This document shows, piece after piece, positions 9,623-22,110 of a stretch of DNA of 64,000 bases. The position numbers were made by a program, and so were the translations under genes. Under the pieces are notes generated by a model. That model was given only the letters and a program-made list of their open reading frames with translations, had not been told where the DNA came from and did not search any database. Source of the DNA: Larix kaempferi (taxonomy: Eukaryota; Streptophyta; Pinopsida; Pinales; Pinaceae); NCBI GenBank assembly GCA_027924585.1, contig BSBM01000370.1, forward strand, positions 25,601,501 to 25,665,500. The letters run 5' to 3'. How positions within the stretch are numbered: the stretch's first letter is position 1; the number at the start of each line of letters is the position of its first letter.

Positions 9623-12600
9623 TGTTATCACCTATTTTGTACAAATAGTTGAACTTCCGATGAGCCACCAGTTTATTGAACATGATTCATGTTCATCATC
9701 AGCATTCAGAAGTTCAGAAGTCAATTTCAGGGCAATTTTGCCCCTTTTGTAATAACTGCATGTTCATACCCCCATGGGGAATTTGTAAAATGTTGGTCTA
9801 AACGGGGTCCTTTTATAAAAGACCCGGCTATCCGTAGGTTTAGCCATTTGGGGGATACTCTAGAGTGTTTTTTCTTTAGGAATTATGCGCTACTCATCAG
9901 TGGCGTATAATCCCCGATTTTTTCACTCAAACCTCCAAAGCTGGAGTATTTCCCATGGTGGTCAAAACCTAAGGTGGTTATTAGAGTCTTGTGTCTAAGA
10001 TTTTTTACGTGTTAGCCACATCGATTGAGTCGTATGAACATGCACTAGGTCCTCTAGGAGTTTCGTTTGATTCCGGCAAAAATAATTTTTTCATAAAATT
10101 AGACCATTTTTTTAATGGTTTAATTAAAAAATTTCAAGAAGTGATAAAAACCTCATCCGGAGGCGGAATTGGGCATGGGGAGGCTCGTTTTGACGCTCAG
10201 AGCATCCTCTTCACCTTGGCACCTTCATTCTTCAGTTTTCGGGCAGTTACATCACCCCAGGAACAGTTTTGGCTAAAAATGCATCATTTTGGCTAAAAAA
10301 TGACAAAATTCACTAAGTGACAAAAATTGAAAAAGCCAAAAATGATTATAAAATTCATGGAAAAAGGTTGGAAGTGGGTGGCATGAGATGTACGACTACA
10401 TTGGAAGTACAATGCACATGTTATATTAAACTTTGATTTAAGTTTTGGATTAAAGAAGGAATCCGTGGGCTCCCTTTCACGTGGGCATTCCATGCATGAG
10501 CACTCACGAATTAGTGAGATGGAAATTGATTAGTGGGTTGTTGGTTTTACATTAAAGACAGGGTGGGCGCCTTCCTTAAGTTATGGGCACATCTAAAGCT
10601 CTCATACCAACAAACTCGTGTTTGTCTCCTCTTCAAACTCACGCATTACCTTCATGGCTCACGTATCTCCCATGTTAGCTCACGCCTTTCCACATGGAGA
10701 TTGCCCATTCGATTGATGGTTATCACGAGGTAGGGATGGGGGGCACCTTGCCAAGGTGGAGGCCACCTCCCCATCCACATTACTTCAAACTCAAGTTGTG
10801 CAATTAGATCTCACGCTCCAAGCCTTCACTTGATTGGGATTTGATTGGGTTATTGGCTCTCTCCTCATGCCAATTCGAATGAGGTCTTTGGCACTTTGTT
10901 TTTGTATAAAGGGAGGTGATTTGCACTCTCTTAAAGATGGAATTTTTGTGCATCATTACTCTGGCAATTTTGTATCAGCTCATAGCAATTGCTGTCTTGA
11001 AATAAAATAACGACTTTGGAGGTCTACATGGAGTGCTTTACTTGTTCATGAAGATTGTCTACACATGATAAGGTGATATTGTTCTTTATATTCACTCATT
11101 TTGTTAATGCTTGATCACTCTTTAGCTTAGAAGTCTTTTTTAAGTCCATAGAATGATCATTTGAAGGTACAATTTGTTCATTTATGTTGAGTTTCATGTG
11201 ATTTAGAAGTACAAGTTGTAGTCAGTAATACTAATGTACTTCTTGTCCCATTTTATTTTGCATACTAAGTTTGATCAAGTATTTTATGAGTTGTGTATTG
11301 TGCAGATCCCCAAAGAGTAAAGTGGAGTTTGAACTCGGTCGTCTCTTCCTCCACTTCACCATTATTTTTATAACAAATTTGGCATTTCAGGGTTTTCGAG
11401 GATCAAATCTGAGCTTCAAAAGTTTGGCATGAGTTACTAGTTCGAAGTTCCATCCCTTAAATAATTTTCCAAACTTGGTTACTGGTTACGTAGAGAGAAG
11501 CCTAGATCTATATTTTTCCATTCGTTTTTGGCCTCTCTCCCTCTTGCTTGTCTTTCCTCCTTCACTCCCTTTCCTGCTCCACTTCATCTTCTATTTTGCT
11601 GCCATTTTCATCTTGCTGTTCGCTGCCCTGTTGCATTCAGTTTCATCCCTGTTTGCTGCCCTAAAACTCAGTCCACTTGCCTTCTTTTGCTGCTCCTTTC
11701 CATCCCTCTTCTTCATTTTTCTGCTCACTGCTCTTTAGCACAGTCCTCTCTTTTTACTGCCTGCTGCCCCATAGCAGTTACCAACATTCCTAGCATTCGC
11801 TCATATCCTCCGTTCGCCTTCTTCATTGCATGCTTCATCATCATTCCCAAAAAACTAAAAAAGAAAAAGAAAAACACCTAAAAAATTGTGCTTTGATTTT
11901 GTTTTAGTGTAGATCTTGTTTGTCTTTAGCATAGCTCATACTTAGTGGATCATTGTTTCATTTTAAAAAATAGAATTTTTTCACATAAAATATTTCGAAA
12001 ATTTTTATGATTTAGATCTCATTCCTAGCACTTTCTAGCCACTTGTTGTTCGCTGGTCCGTTTTATCATATTAGCATTTTCCAGTTTAAATCTCATACTA
12101 TAAATCTAATTCTTGCATTTTAAGTAGTTTATTGAGCATATAGGGAAGTGATAGGTTGCATTTTAACTTGCTAGTTGGTATTGCACTTTTAGATCTCATC
12201 TCAAATATTAGCCTTGCATTGTATTTTGTTTTTCTAGATTGCATTTTGCTTAGATCTTAGATTTGATTTACTATTGACTAATGCTAATGGGTTCTTGAGA
12301 TTGAACTTTGTTGTAGGTACTTGAGAAGAAAGATCAAGAAGAAGAAGAAGATCAAAACCACAAAGGAGCAATAAACTAAAAGGAAGATCCAAAACCGATG
12401 AAGATAATGTTAAACATGAAGACTTAAACTCACTCTCCTTTTGTAAAAAGGCTCTTAAGAGCTTTCATATTTTTCTTCTAGTTATTTTTCTCAAAAGTCC
12501 CTACAAGGGTTTTATTCCCAAGGGCAAGTGTATCTCCATAATAAAATTCGCAAGTGGGGTTTTTAAGCCCCCACATTCACTTCCCCATTTGGGGAAGCCT

Positions 12601-14211
12601 CGTGGTCTCATTGAGTGGTTTGACTCTTAGCTTTAGGATCCATTATATGCTAGTTTTATTTCAATAAATCATTTTGCTCTATCTTCCATATTTACTTACC
12701 CCCATGCTCTCCCGAGTAGGGTCTTTGACCTGAAAGAGACTCTTGGGTAGTTTAGTTTTATTTTCCGTTTAATTAGCTTATCTTCTCTTCCAGTCCTTGA
12801 CCAGAGAATAGCTAACTTTGGGATTGTATCCCAAAGGCCACATAGTTTTGTGGTAGCTTCTCGCTCCCCCATCAACTTCTTGTGGACATCCAGCTAGCTG
12901 GAAGGTTTCCAGGATTGGTGGCTTCTAGTGGTTGATCTTGTTCGGAGATCGATCCCACCTTTTAGATTAGAAGTTGTGTGGTAGAACACTAGATTTACTC
13001 AGTTTCATTTTATTTCGCAAATAGTATTGTTAAGCATCATTTCATATCTGTCAAATTTATTACGTGGTTTCAATCTTCTGAAGTTGATTTATTGCTTTTA
13101 CAACACAACTACTATCTACTTCTTTAAAATAAACCAAAGTCTCTTGAACTTGGCCAAATCCAAGTCAAGAGCACCCTCTATCGGAGGGCATTTTAGTTTT
13201 GCATTTTCCCTGCATTAGGCATTTTAAAGCTTAGCAAGTCTCTTGAACTGTGGTCATAAGATCAAGTCAAGAGCGCTCTCTGTCGGAGAGTTGAACAAGG
13301 TTCTCTAATAAATAAAATTTTCCACTCATACACCCCTTTAATTAATTTACCTTGGTTTCTGTCCTACACCCGTATGCTCTGAACCAGAAACGGTTGGGCT
13401 AGTACTCAGAAAGGTGGAAGACTTGTTAATTTACAAGTGAAAATCTAATTAAAATTTTCACCCCCATAACCAACGAACCGGCGTTGTCATAAAGTATTTT
13501 AATTAGTTCTCAGGGGAGGCGTCGGAGTGCCCAATCTGCGACACGGTGACTGGTTAGCATTGCGCGCCTCGCTGTGATTCCAGACAGGCCCGTCATGTCT
13601 CTTAAAGGAGCTGCTTAAAATTACTTTCCGGACACTCTTTGAACATCCTTGGTTTTAGCCCTAATAACCAAGACAATTAAAATTTTAAATTTACCAAGAT
13701 AAGCTGCACAACGTTCTCACAAACTTTCCAATTCAAGCACTTGTATCAAGTTTTCACATTCACATTTAATTTTTGACTCCATAAGGCACTGGTCCTTCAT
13801 CTTATATTTTGCTTTCTTAAGTATCAACATTGGAGTATTTGCTTATATTTACGTGAAAAGTGATTCATTTATTGCCCAAGTGTATCTTTCATTTTGTATC
13901 TGCAACGTGGATTGCGCTATCTTGTTTTATATTTTAATTTTATATTGTCTCTCATTTCAAAAAACTCCTAAACAACACCCATCCGCATCACAACACCTAA
14001 AAACACTATAAATACAAGATCCTTAGTGAAACTCTCTTTTAGGGACTACCCCCCTTGGCTTCGTTAGGAGTTTTGCCTAAACGGAGGAGCTGGGATTCAG
14101 GTGACAGTACCTGGCTCATTGCTTGCCCCCAGGGCCACACCTCTCTCACTTGTAATGAAGAGACAGCTTTCGAAAGATTTCCGCTGCTGGTGTGCATATT
14201 GACGGACAACA
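9623..14211 (+). mobile_element. Giant solo LTR, copy A (4589 bp)
   Basis: It starts TGTTATCACCTATTTTGTAC and ends GACGGACAACA. Flanks are gaacc (9618-9622) and aaacc (14212-14216), a 5-bp duplication with one mismatch. TATAAAG lies at 10905-10911 and AATAAA at 11001-11006, so U3 is about 1.3 kb and the sequence after polyA about 3.2 kb. It is colinear over its whole length with 43793-48232 (shared start, promoter block, hairpins and end). It has no gag, pol or second LTR. The hydrophobic open frames at 11475-11881 fall in a TC-rich stretch and are not genes. LTRs of 4-5 kb occur in some plant gypsy lineages; the lineage here is unknown. Confidence 0.75.
13141..13290 (+). other. Conserved twin hairpins in giant LTR copy A
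   Basis: CTCTTGAACTTGG at 13141-13153 can pair with CCAAGTCAAGAG at 13160-13171. A second similar stem (CTCTTGAAC with CAAGTCAAGAG) lies at 13240-13273, followed by CTCTC-TGTCG-GAGAG at 13276-13290. Both large stems are present at the same relative place in copy B (47139-47169, 47237-47270), so they are features of the family. Function is unknown; RNA structure in the R/U5 or leader region is one possibility. Confidence 0.6.
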
Positions 14212-14216
14212 AAACC

Positions 14217-16496
14217 ATCAATAATCTAGAAGAAGAGCTTAGTGTAGAAGAACATCTTGGGGTTAAGAAGCTATAGGGGGGAAACAAATATGATATGATT
14301 GAATTGTTAATAAATATCATCTCTGATGGAGGACAACCAAGAACTTTGTCAAAGGAAAATCCAACAAACTAAAGAAGTGGAATGGTCTCATATTACCACA
14401 TTGCCTTCGCTTGAAAAGGACCATGGAAACAATAACCTCAAAGGAACAAAGCGCAAGATAGGAATATCTCTCTCAACCCAAGGCTTAATCACCCAAGGAC
14501 TAAAGTCTATAAACATGGGAAACAAGTCTAAAAGCATTCTCAAGACAAATGGGATGGGCACCAAATCTTGCTTGTATCATATGTTGAGGGATTATATGCT
14601 TGCAATGCATCATGCTCTAAAGAATAATGGTTTGGACCCTCTCAAAACAAACCCAATCAACATGTCCTCGACTACTATTCCAAATCTCCAAGGCCTACAC
14701 TTTGGGGGATATCCTCAAAAAGTATTCAAAAACATTGTCCCTCAAGCACAAAAAGTGATGCTCAACCCTTACAAAGGGTAATTGAGATGACAACTCGAAA
14801 TTGAGAGTTGGACAAATAAACTAAACTCCCAAGTAAGTCTAGATTATGGTTAGCTCAACTAGATCACATTAAAAGAAGAAGCAAACCCTGAAAAGAGTAG
14901 CCTTTAAGCACTAAGCACCATTAAATTAGTCTTGCTAAGGTTGACCACGAGTTGACAAAGTTGCAAAATACACAAGAAAACCCATATCTACAAACCCTCT
15001 TATGAAGATGTGAAGAGGACCACATCAACAATGACGAGAAGTTTTGCAATCAACACATGGTGCAACATGCAACTATCTTCTACATGAGTCTTCTGATGAA
15101 TAACTTCTTCAAGATTATTGATGTTGATTCCAAAAAGACTTATTGAGAGGAGACACCCTTGCTTAACTCTGTGGTTAGAAAAACCATCAAATGTTTGAAA
15201 CCAACCTATTTGTCTCTAAAAGAGCCTTATGATGGTGGCAATGAAGAGCTCAACAATTCATGTCAGGTAGCTTCTGAAACAAATGTCTAGGCAAATTTCA
15301 GCAATACCAAAACTCCATAACATATCCTAGTCATGACTCCTTGCTACCTTTAATCAACATTCTTGGCAAAAATAAATGCCATTTTCGAGCATTTTTTTCA
15401 AGGGTTTATCAATAATTCTAAGAGAGAAAATAAGAATTTCCGAGACAAGGTTTTTCAATGCCAAGCCTTTGCGATATTTGCAATCTTGGAGCTTCTACTG
15501 CACTTGAAGATGAGCAATACCATTGTTGTAAACTGAGACTCAACTGCTTTCTACACTCTCAGCAACAGGCTTTCCAGATTCAATGATGTACATAAAGCAA
15601 GTTCATCTCCTAGAAGATTTGAGTTTGGAATAGCTCTTCCTCTGCAAATACTTTGCAAATTGACTCTACTATTTCCTCTGCAAATTCCCGTCAAGTCCAA
15701 CCTCTCCCATCAATGCATAGACCAATCACGCACAGGTGTTGACGTTGGCAGGTAATCCATCCATCTTGTTGAGGCATCCGCTCCAACAACCCTTACATCA
15801 ATGCAAGTAGAAGAGTCAACCCGAGAAACGATGCATTGGGGTCTTGTTGGCTCTTGGGATTTCATCAACATAGCCTGATAAACTCTACACCCTTATATAC
15901 AAGTTGATGCAGCCCTAATTTGGGATCCTAGCACAAATTTCATCCATATGTATTCCTCGTCAATTTTGCAAGGTAGGTTTCATATCCCACAAGTTCATTG
16001 CAACAAAAAATAGTGAAAGTTGAGATCAATATAGTTATCTCTAACTATCCATAGAGTTAAGACCATTTTGGGTCCAATAGTTAATGAGGATAGAAGAGGG
16101 TCCATGGAGGGCTCTGTACCCAAAGAGACCAACAAATTTTGCAATAGGAAACAAATGGAGTGACTTAAAAACTGCAACTAGGGGCCAATTTACAGCCTCA
16201 CTAATATAGCTATGGAGTTGAATTTCTCGTACTGGATATCCCAAATTAAAAACATGTTGCAACGAATGGAATCCCTTGAAACTAAGAATGGCAACTATCT
16301 CTCTACTAGAGTTTTTGTGGTGAAAGGAGAGAATTTATCTCTCAAGAAATTGTTACATGAAAAAAAAAGTGTAGGAAACTCTCCATCCCCCAAATGACGC
16401 CTTACAGACAAAAATTATTGGCCTTAAAAGTAAATAGGAAGAGATCTGATACTAATAGGTCACCTTTAAACAAGAAACCAAAACACACATCAAATC
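14217..16496. other. Region of unclassified, degraded sequence
   Basis: A single longer frame (14326-14781, plus, 151 aa) begins MEDNQELCQRKI and is rich in N, K, S and Q with no domain I recognise; it could be a remnant of a retroelement gag or a chance frame. From 14800 to 16200 many stops occur on both strands. A 61-aa frame at 16212-16397, with a possible coiled-coil stretch, may belong to the 5' part of the downstream LINE. Nothing here supports a host gene. Confidence 0.3.
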
Positions 16497-19006
16497 ATGG
16501 GCATAGGTATAGTGCTCCCCCCTCTTACGTCAATTGAAGAAGTGGTGCAAACTAAACTTGTGGAGGAGAGTAACAAACAAGCAAGGGAACTAAACCTTAA
16601 GGTGAGGGGTCTCCTCTTGCCTCATCCATCTCCGGACCCTGTGGAGGTTGGGAACATGTTTCTTCAAGATACCCTTGGCCTTCCTGATGTGGCCCTTGAC
16701 AAAGCTTGGCTTGGCTATGACTCCACTCTCTCCCTCCTATCAGGACTGCTATTGATCGGCTTCAAGCCCTCATAGCTTGGCGGAAGCTAAAGGTCTCACC
16801 AAATCACAAGTTCCAAAGCTTAAACGCTCTAGAGAGTTGGTTATGGAGGCACAACAGGTAGGGAAAGGGGTGGTTATTAGGAACCTCATAGCAGTCAATT
16901 AGGGCTCCTCTCCCTCCAATTGGGAACCCTGATCTAGAGCTTCCAAATAACAAGCCCGTTCGGGGAAGCGATATGGCATAGGCATCTCGATCAACTGTTG
17001 GAATGGCAATGGATCTTTCTGATCATCGTCGAGCCTCATGTATCACGCTCTTGGGTCGTCGAACATCCTCTTCATTACCTAGACTCATGCAAGCCATGTT
17101 CAACCTCTCCTAGAAATTGCAGGTTACCATTGGTTTTCAGTTTGCAAACAAGAGATGAGGATCTCAAGTTGGGTTAGAGGTTCTAATGGAGTCTCTTGTT
17201 TAACTAGGGACTCCCAAAGCAAGGTTTCTTTGGTGATCATAAATTAGTTTGCGAGGTTTGTGTGGATTCATGTCAGACCCCCTCCCCAAGGCTATTTACA
17301 TTGCCATTTGTTACTTCCCCCCAAGATTTGTCGTTCACTATCCATGATGACCTCGATGAAGACCCCTTTATAGACTTGTATATGGCATTACCCAATACTC
17401 AACGATTGGGAAGGTCATACTCCTAGGTGACTTCAACGCCCATACCAAAGCTCTCTAGACTCATCTCCATGACCAATCAAAGGATGGGTTTTGCACATTG
17501 GGGATAGATCCAGAGTCAATGGGGCTTCCCCGAATGTCCGATGATGCTTTGGAGCCTACTACAACATATGGTTGATACCTTTTGCAGCTAGGGGAATCTC
17601 AAGAGCTATTGATCCTAAATGGGCTCCTCTAATTCCCACACTCTCACTTCTTCACTTGTCGACCTCATGGCAAAGGCACAAGTGTAGTTGATTATGTCCT
17701 CTCCAGCCAAAACGTATTCCTTTTTATTCGTCAGGTCTCAATTTCCCCCATCCCCCTTGCTGATCATGTTCTTCTCTCCTTCTCTCTCTAGGTTGAAAGC
17801 CCCCACGCCCCCCCTTCTTAGGACCACCTTGTATTAGTATTCTTTTCTATGAGGAGGATCTAGACATATTCTCTTCCCACCTTCATCAAATGTACCCCTC
17901 CAAGTCTCAATTCTCTTTACTTGATTTTACCTCCTCCAAGTATGTCTGCCTCATCCACCATTTGGGAAGCAACTTTAAAGTCCTACCCTCACTCCACCCA
18001 ATCCACTACCACCACCCTAAAACTTGACTCCTACCCCATGAACCGGTGATATGACAAGTGCAAGGCCCTTCACCGCTAGCATCGACACGCAATCACCCAT
18101 GCTCACCCCTCCTACCCCAACCTTATTGTTGCCTCCACCACAAGAAATGCATCTTCATCTCTCATAGTAGATAAGACTTATGTGCTTCCTTCATCCACTC
18201 TCCCAAAACCTTTTAGCGCACCATCTTCCCTCATCATTCCCCCGTCCCAACTGACCTTAACCTCAGATCCATGCACTCTCATACCTCCACTCTCTGTGAT
18301 GTCCTTAGGCAGGCCCAGATTTAGGTTACCCCTCCACCCTTTTCATGCTACTTATTCTTGCACTAGAATATCAAAGAGGCTATTTGGATAATGAACACCA
18401 GTAAAGCAGTGAATGAGTAGGGTTCACAGACAAAGTTCTTCAAGCACGATCTTCCCACTATAGATAATCACTTGGTTGATCTCTTCAAGCATGTGATCCG
18501 TACAGGTTTTCCACCGACTTGGTCACATCACACCATTCACCCAATACACAAATCGAGTTCTAGCACAGATCCCAACAATTATCAGACGTTCATTCTGGGT
18601 CGCACATTCTCAAAGCTCTATGATACACTTCTTCATATGAATCTTTCTGGAGAGCTTGAGAGGAGACACTTTAGAGCTAGAGGAAAAGCATGTTTCCAAC
18701 CCACTCATCAAACCATTGATCACATCTTTACCCTCCGGGCCATCATTGAGGAGGCACAACATCGCTCTACCAACGTCTATTGTTATTTCGTAGATTTTCG
18801 AAAAGCTTTTGATTATGTCCCTTAAGAGGACCCTATTACAAAGGCTTGAAGATAATGGCATCTTCGAGACCCTATCAATTGCCATCATGTGCCTATATGA
18901 GTTAATCCTTACTCATTTCCGCACGCCTCGTGAGGTATCAAATTTCATCAGGTGTATCATCTGGGTTAAGCAGGGATGCCCCCTATCCCCCATCTTGTTT
19001 GGGATC
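16497..19006 (+). pseudogene. RTE-like LINE, 5' part (endonuclease and start of RT), degenerate
   Basis: This is a non-LTR retrotransposon broken by many stops and shifts. Pieces of an APE-type endonuclease are readable: GDFNAHTKAL at about 17427, RPHGKGTSVVDYVLSS at about 17660 and ADHVLLSFSL at about 17755. Reverse transcriptase follows, with the open stretch 18472-18825 (117 aa) containing DPNNYQTF and, near its end, YFVDFRKAFDYVP. VKQGCPLSPILFGI then ends at 19006. The motif set differs from the two L1-type LINEs in this window, and I read it as RTE-like, which is less certain than the LINE call itself. The reading frame resumes at 21281, beyond an inserted solo LTR. The 5' limit is approximate. 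Confidence 0.65.
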
Positions 19007-21275
19007 TGTTGTCGCCCAAAACTGACATGCGTGTGTTGAAGCCCAAAATGTAGCACACCAGCTAAATGACAACTCTCAAGCGAGAGGCCAATGTCACCAC
19101 ACTTCTCTCCTCTCACTTCAGGTTGGCTCTTCTCCAACTCTAGGGGGGTATCCCTAAAGGTAGGATCGCTAAGGCAGGTGCAACGGAGGGCAAGGTGAAA
19201 TGAAGAGGTTGACTTAGAGAAACAATAGTAACAAAAAAAGGTTTTTTACTTGGGTGATGGGAAAGACAGGAGGATCAATCCTCAAAGAAAGGCCAGTGCC
19301 AGTATCAGCAGGGAGAATGGAGTCAAAGAGAACTCAAGGGAGCCGGACGTTTCACACAAGGGAGATTAGTCTAGGACGGTGCATGATCGAAGACACGGGG
19401 AGCATAAGTATAACCGACTACATTTTGCTACCCCTAAGATAGTTCGAAAATGTGACGTAAACAAACAACTTGACAACTGCAAATGTTTGCCCAATGGGCT
19501 AGAAACCCTCTACGCTAGATTTACTCTACAAATTGAAATAAAACTCACAACCACATAAAAGATGCTCAATCTATCCAAAAAGTCCCGTCATGGGATTTTT
19601 TCTATTAAGGTCCAAGGGAAAAGCTCCCAAAATTTTCCATGGTTACAAAGGAGAAAGATGGTCTCTTATGTAGACCAAAAACTCACCTACCTCTAAAAAT
19701 AAAATAATAATAAAATAGTGGAGATAAAGTGAAAAAGTAGTACTTATGTCTCAAAAAACTTCTAACTCTCTAAAGATGACCTTTCTATCGGTTCATATCT
19801 CCACGCATGAAAAGATACCCTAAAGTATAACCGACGGACAGCTAGTCGAAAGGTGGAAAATTATATGTGATCCTCGACGTTTACTGCGAACTAGTGTCCT
19901 CTTTCGATAGCCCAGGAAAATAGCAAATCAACCCTGCACTAGAACACGGTGTCACGATCAACAGCTGCCCGATACAAAACTGTGCACATGTTGTCCGCCA
20001 CGAGATCGAAGGAAATCTCCTCGTATCAAAGTGTGAAACCCGAGGGTCGACAGCTGCCAAGAAATGTAGGCCGAAACTTTGATTCGACCGAGGCAATCGG
20101 ATGCCAGTTCAAACCTCTCATAGTCACTAAGTCGTCAAACAACCCGAGAACAACTACCCACAGGACTGCGAGTTCACGGAGAAGATGATGCATGGATCTG
20201 GAGTTGACGTGACTGCTGCCAACTGAGTGAATAAGTGCACCAAAAATCCATGTATTAATGAGAACACCCGTGAATGGTTGTCTCATTTCTCCTTCTAATC
20301 GGCTGCTCATCAAGATGATCCAAATTTTAACAGTTGTTCTAGTATTCGGCTTCCAACAAGATCCCGAACCGTTCCTTTTCAGACAGAGGAATTCAAGGCA
20401 GGAATCCATCAAATACACACCCTACACCTCTACCACGGGATTCTCCAAAAATAGCGACACGAAATCAGAGTCCCAGATGTATTTCCTGTACCAGCTTGTA
20501 TCTTAATAACTTCACAACTAAAACATTGATCTGCTTGCTACAGGATGGATGGATCTACCAATACAACCCCCAGGACCACGATTTATTCATTCAAAGATGA
20601 TGTTGTTAATGATCATAGCTCTCTTTCTGATCGTCCATACTTCATAAAGATTTTTGAAGTTCGCAGACCCTTCAATAATGATTGCTTCATTTAAAGTTGC
20701 AATCAAATCATCTCCAGAAAAACATTTAGATAGTGTACAATATCAAATAATCGGACCTGATTTTTGTAATGCAGCAGCTACAAAATTTGCTATAAGCACT
20801 GTTGGTATATGATCATGGATCAGTTCATATGCAATAAGCCTCGACCCCTGGTTATATGGTTGGGGTTTCTGTGCAAAAAAGCAGTTTCCAGCAATCCGTC
20901 TGCATGTAAAGCACGAATGACATTAGGGGCAGTAGCATATCCAGCTATTGCAAGGCTTCCTGTGTTGCAATGAGTCAAAACATGAAGATTATCACACTTT
21001 TGGGTTTGACTTAGGATAAACTTTGCCCCATTTGAACCAAGTGCTTTGTTGGAATTGATATCATTCATAAGCATAACCTCAGCAGCTTCAATATATGCCT
21101 AAAAAAGAGTTTCAGGTTTGGACATATCATTGGTTGCCTTTAACCCTACATCATTCGACTTTGTGGCAGCATCTGACAGATTGAATCCTGCAGTATGCTA
21201 TCTTCCTGCAACTGAATTAACTGACAAACGCATCTGTCTAGAAGACAAAGTACAGATGCATTTTGAGAGGCAACA
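19007..21275 (-). mobile_element. Solo LTR (family C) carrying a captured gene fragment, 2269 bp
   Basis: It starts TGTTGTCGCCCAAAACTGAC and ends GAGAGGCAACA, with a perfect 5-bp duplication, ggatc, at 19002-19006 and 21276-21280. Removing the insert rejoins the LINE frame as LFGI|YINQLKAF, which confirms the boundaries. Its first 450 bp align with 39608 onward (shared GAGGCCAATGTCACCACAC, TGGCTCTTCTCCAAC, GGTGAAATGAAG, ATGGAGTCAAAG words). Its far end, read inward on the minus strand, TGTTGCCTCTCAAAATGCAT, resembles TGCTACCCCTCATATTGCAT of the 2526 copy. It is longer than its relatives because it contains the MTI1-like fragment. Confidence 0.7.
20746..21194 (-). pseudogene. MTI1: Methylthioribose-1-phosphate isomerase (MtnA/MTI1) fragment
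   Basis: On the minus strand this segment reads TAGFNLSDAATK, then [40 protein letters not shown], and after frame changes [17 protein letters not shown] and TVLIANFVAAAL. These match the core of MtnA, the methionine-salvage enzyme that converts methylthioribose-1-phosphate to methylthioribulose-1-phosphate. THCNTG holds the conserved active-site Cys. The copy is broken: an in-frame TAG at about 21099-21101 stands where the family has Q before AYIEAAE, there are frame changes near 20860, and both ends of the protein are missing. No introns appear between the motifs, so it may derive from an mRNA. It lies in sense orientation within the LTR. Confidence 0.8.
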
Positions 21276-21280
21276 GGATC

Positions 21281-22110
21281 TATATTAATCAATTAAAGGC
21301 CTTCCTTTATGATCATATGTAGGATAGCGATGGGTGCCTCCTCCACCAAGTTTCGAAATCTATCCTACTTTTTTATGACAACATGGTCCTCCTAGCCTCA
21401 TCTCCAGTGGGGTTGCAGGCACAATTAGATGCTTTAGCTTTTTTGCATGATCTTCAACTGTTGATAGTCAACTTAGGTGAAACCAAGGTTATGATCTTCA
21501 ACGAGACAAAGAATACTTTATCAAACCTTCATTTCCTCTTCAAAGGGGAGAAGATTAAGATCACCAGCACCTAGACATACTTTGTGATTCTCAATACCTC
21601 ATTTCAATTTGCAACATGCCCTTCAACCTTGGGTCAACAAGAGCTATGGATCATTAGCCTTCCTCGACAGACAATGCTTCTAACGCCACTTTTAAGACAT
21701 CATCCAAGATGTCCCTCATGGACTCCCTTATTCGACCCACTATTATCTATGGCTCAAAGATTTGGGGATCTTGTTTGCTTGAGTCTGATTAGGCCTCAAT
21801 AGAGAGAATCTACACTCTTCTCTGACACATCATGAGGTGCAAGCAAACAATTCCTCGACACATTATCCTAACAAAGTTTGGTGCTCATCCCTTCCAACTT
21901 GAGATGGTTTTCAGTCTAGTCTCATTTCTGCATCATGTTAAGAGCTTTATCAACTTGCCAACAAGGAAAGACCAATACTAGTACTTGGCCTATTGTTCTT
22001 CATAGATTATTGCCTCCTCTAGCCATCTGAGTTGTGCTCGAGGTTGGTTTGCGGGGGTCTCAAATCTCTTAGTTCTCCCTCTTGTTGTTTAGGTTGATTG
22101 AGGATTAAAT
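21281..22110 (+). pseudogene. RTE-like LINE, 3' part (rest of RT)
   Basis: The reading frame continues from 19006: YINQLKAFLYDHM, then a catalytic box degraded to FYDNM in place of the usual YADDM, then LLASSPVGLQAQLDAL (frame 21383-21574) and FLFKGEKIKITST. Later pieces (21584-21802 and beyond, up to IPRHII-like sequence near 21860) follow the C-terminal region of the same RT family. Loss of an Asp in the catalytic box and several stops show it is dead. The 3' end is uncertain, placed near 22100 where similarity fades. Confidence 0.6.

Noticed and set aside
11475-11881. Hydrophobic 87- and 117-aa plus-strand frames
   Set aside because: They overlap each other in a TC-rich part of the giant LTR, and the matching region of copy B is not open.
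9623-14211. Reading the two 4.5-kb elements as complete non-coding LARD-type elements
   Set aside because: A LARD needs a direct terminal repeat; none was seen within either copy, and the single TATA and polyA set fits one LTR.
14326-14781. 151-aa plus-strand open frame as a gene
   Set aside because: No domain, start context or neighbouring exon supports it; kept only as an unclassified note.
18472-18825. RT fragment as a third copy of the L1 family
   Set aside because: Motifs (VDFRKAFDYVP, VKQGCPLSPILFGI) differ from the L1 copies (KLDMANAFD, QGCPLSPFLYI), so it is a different LINE clade.
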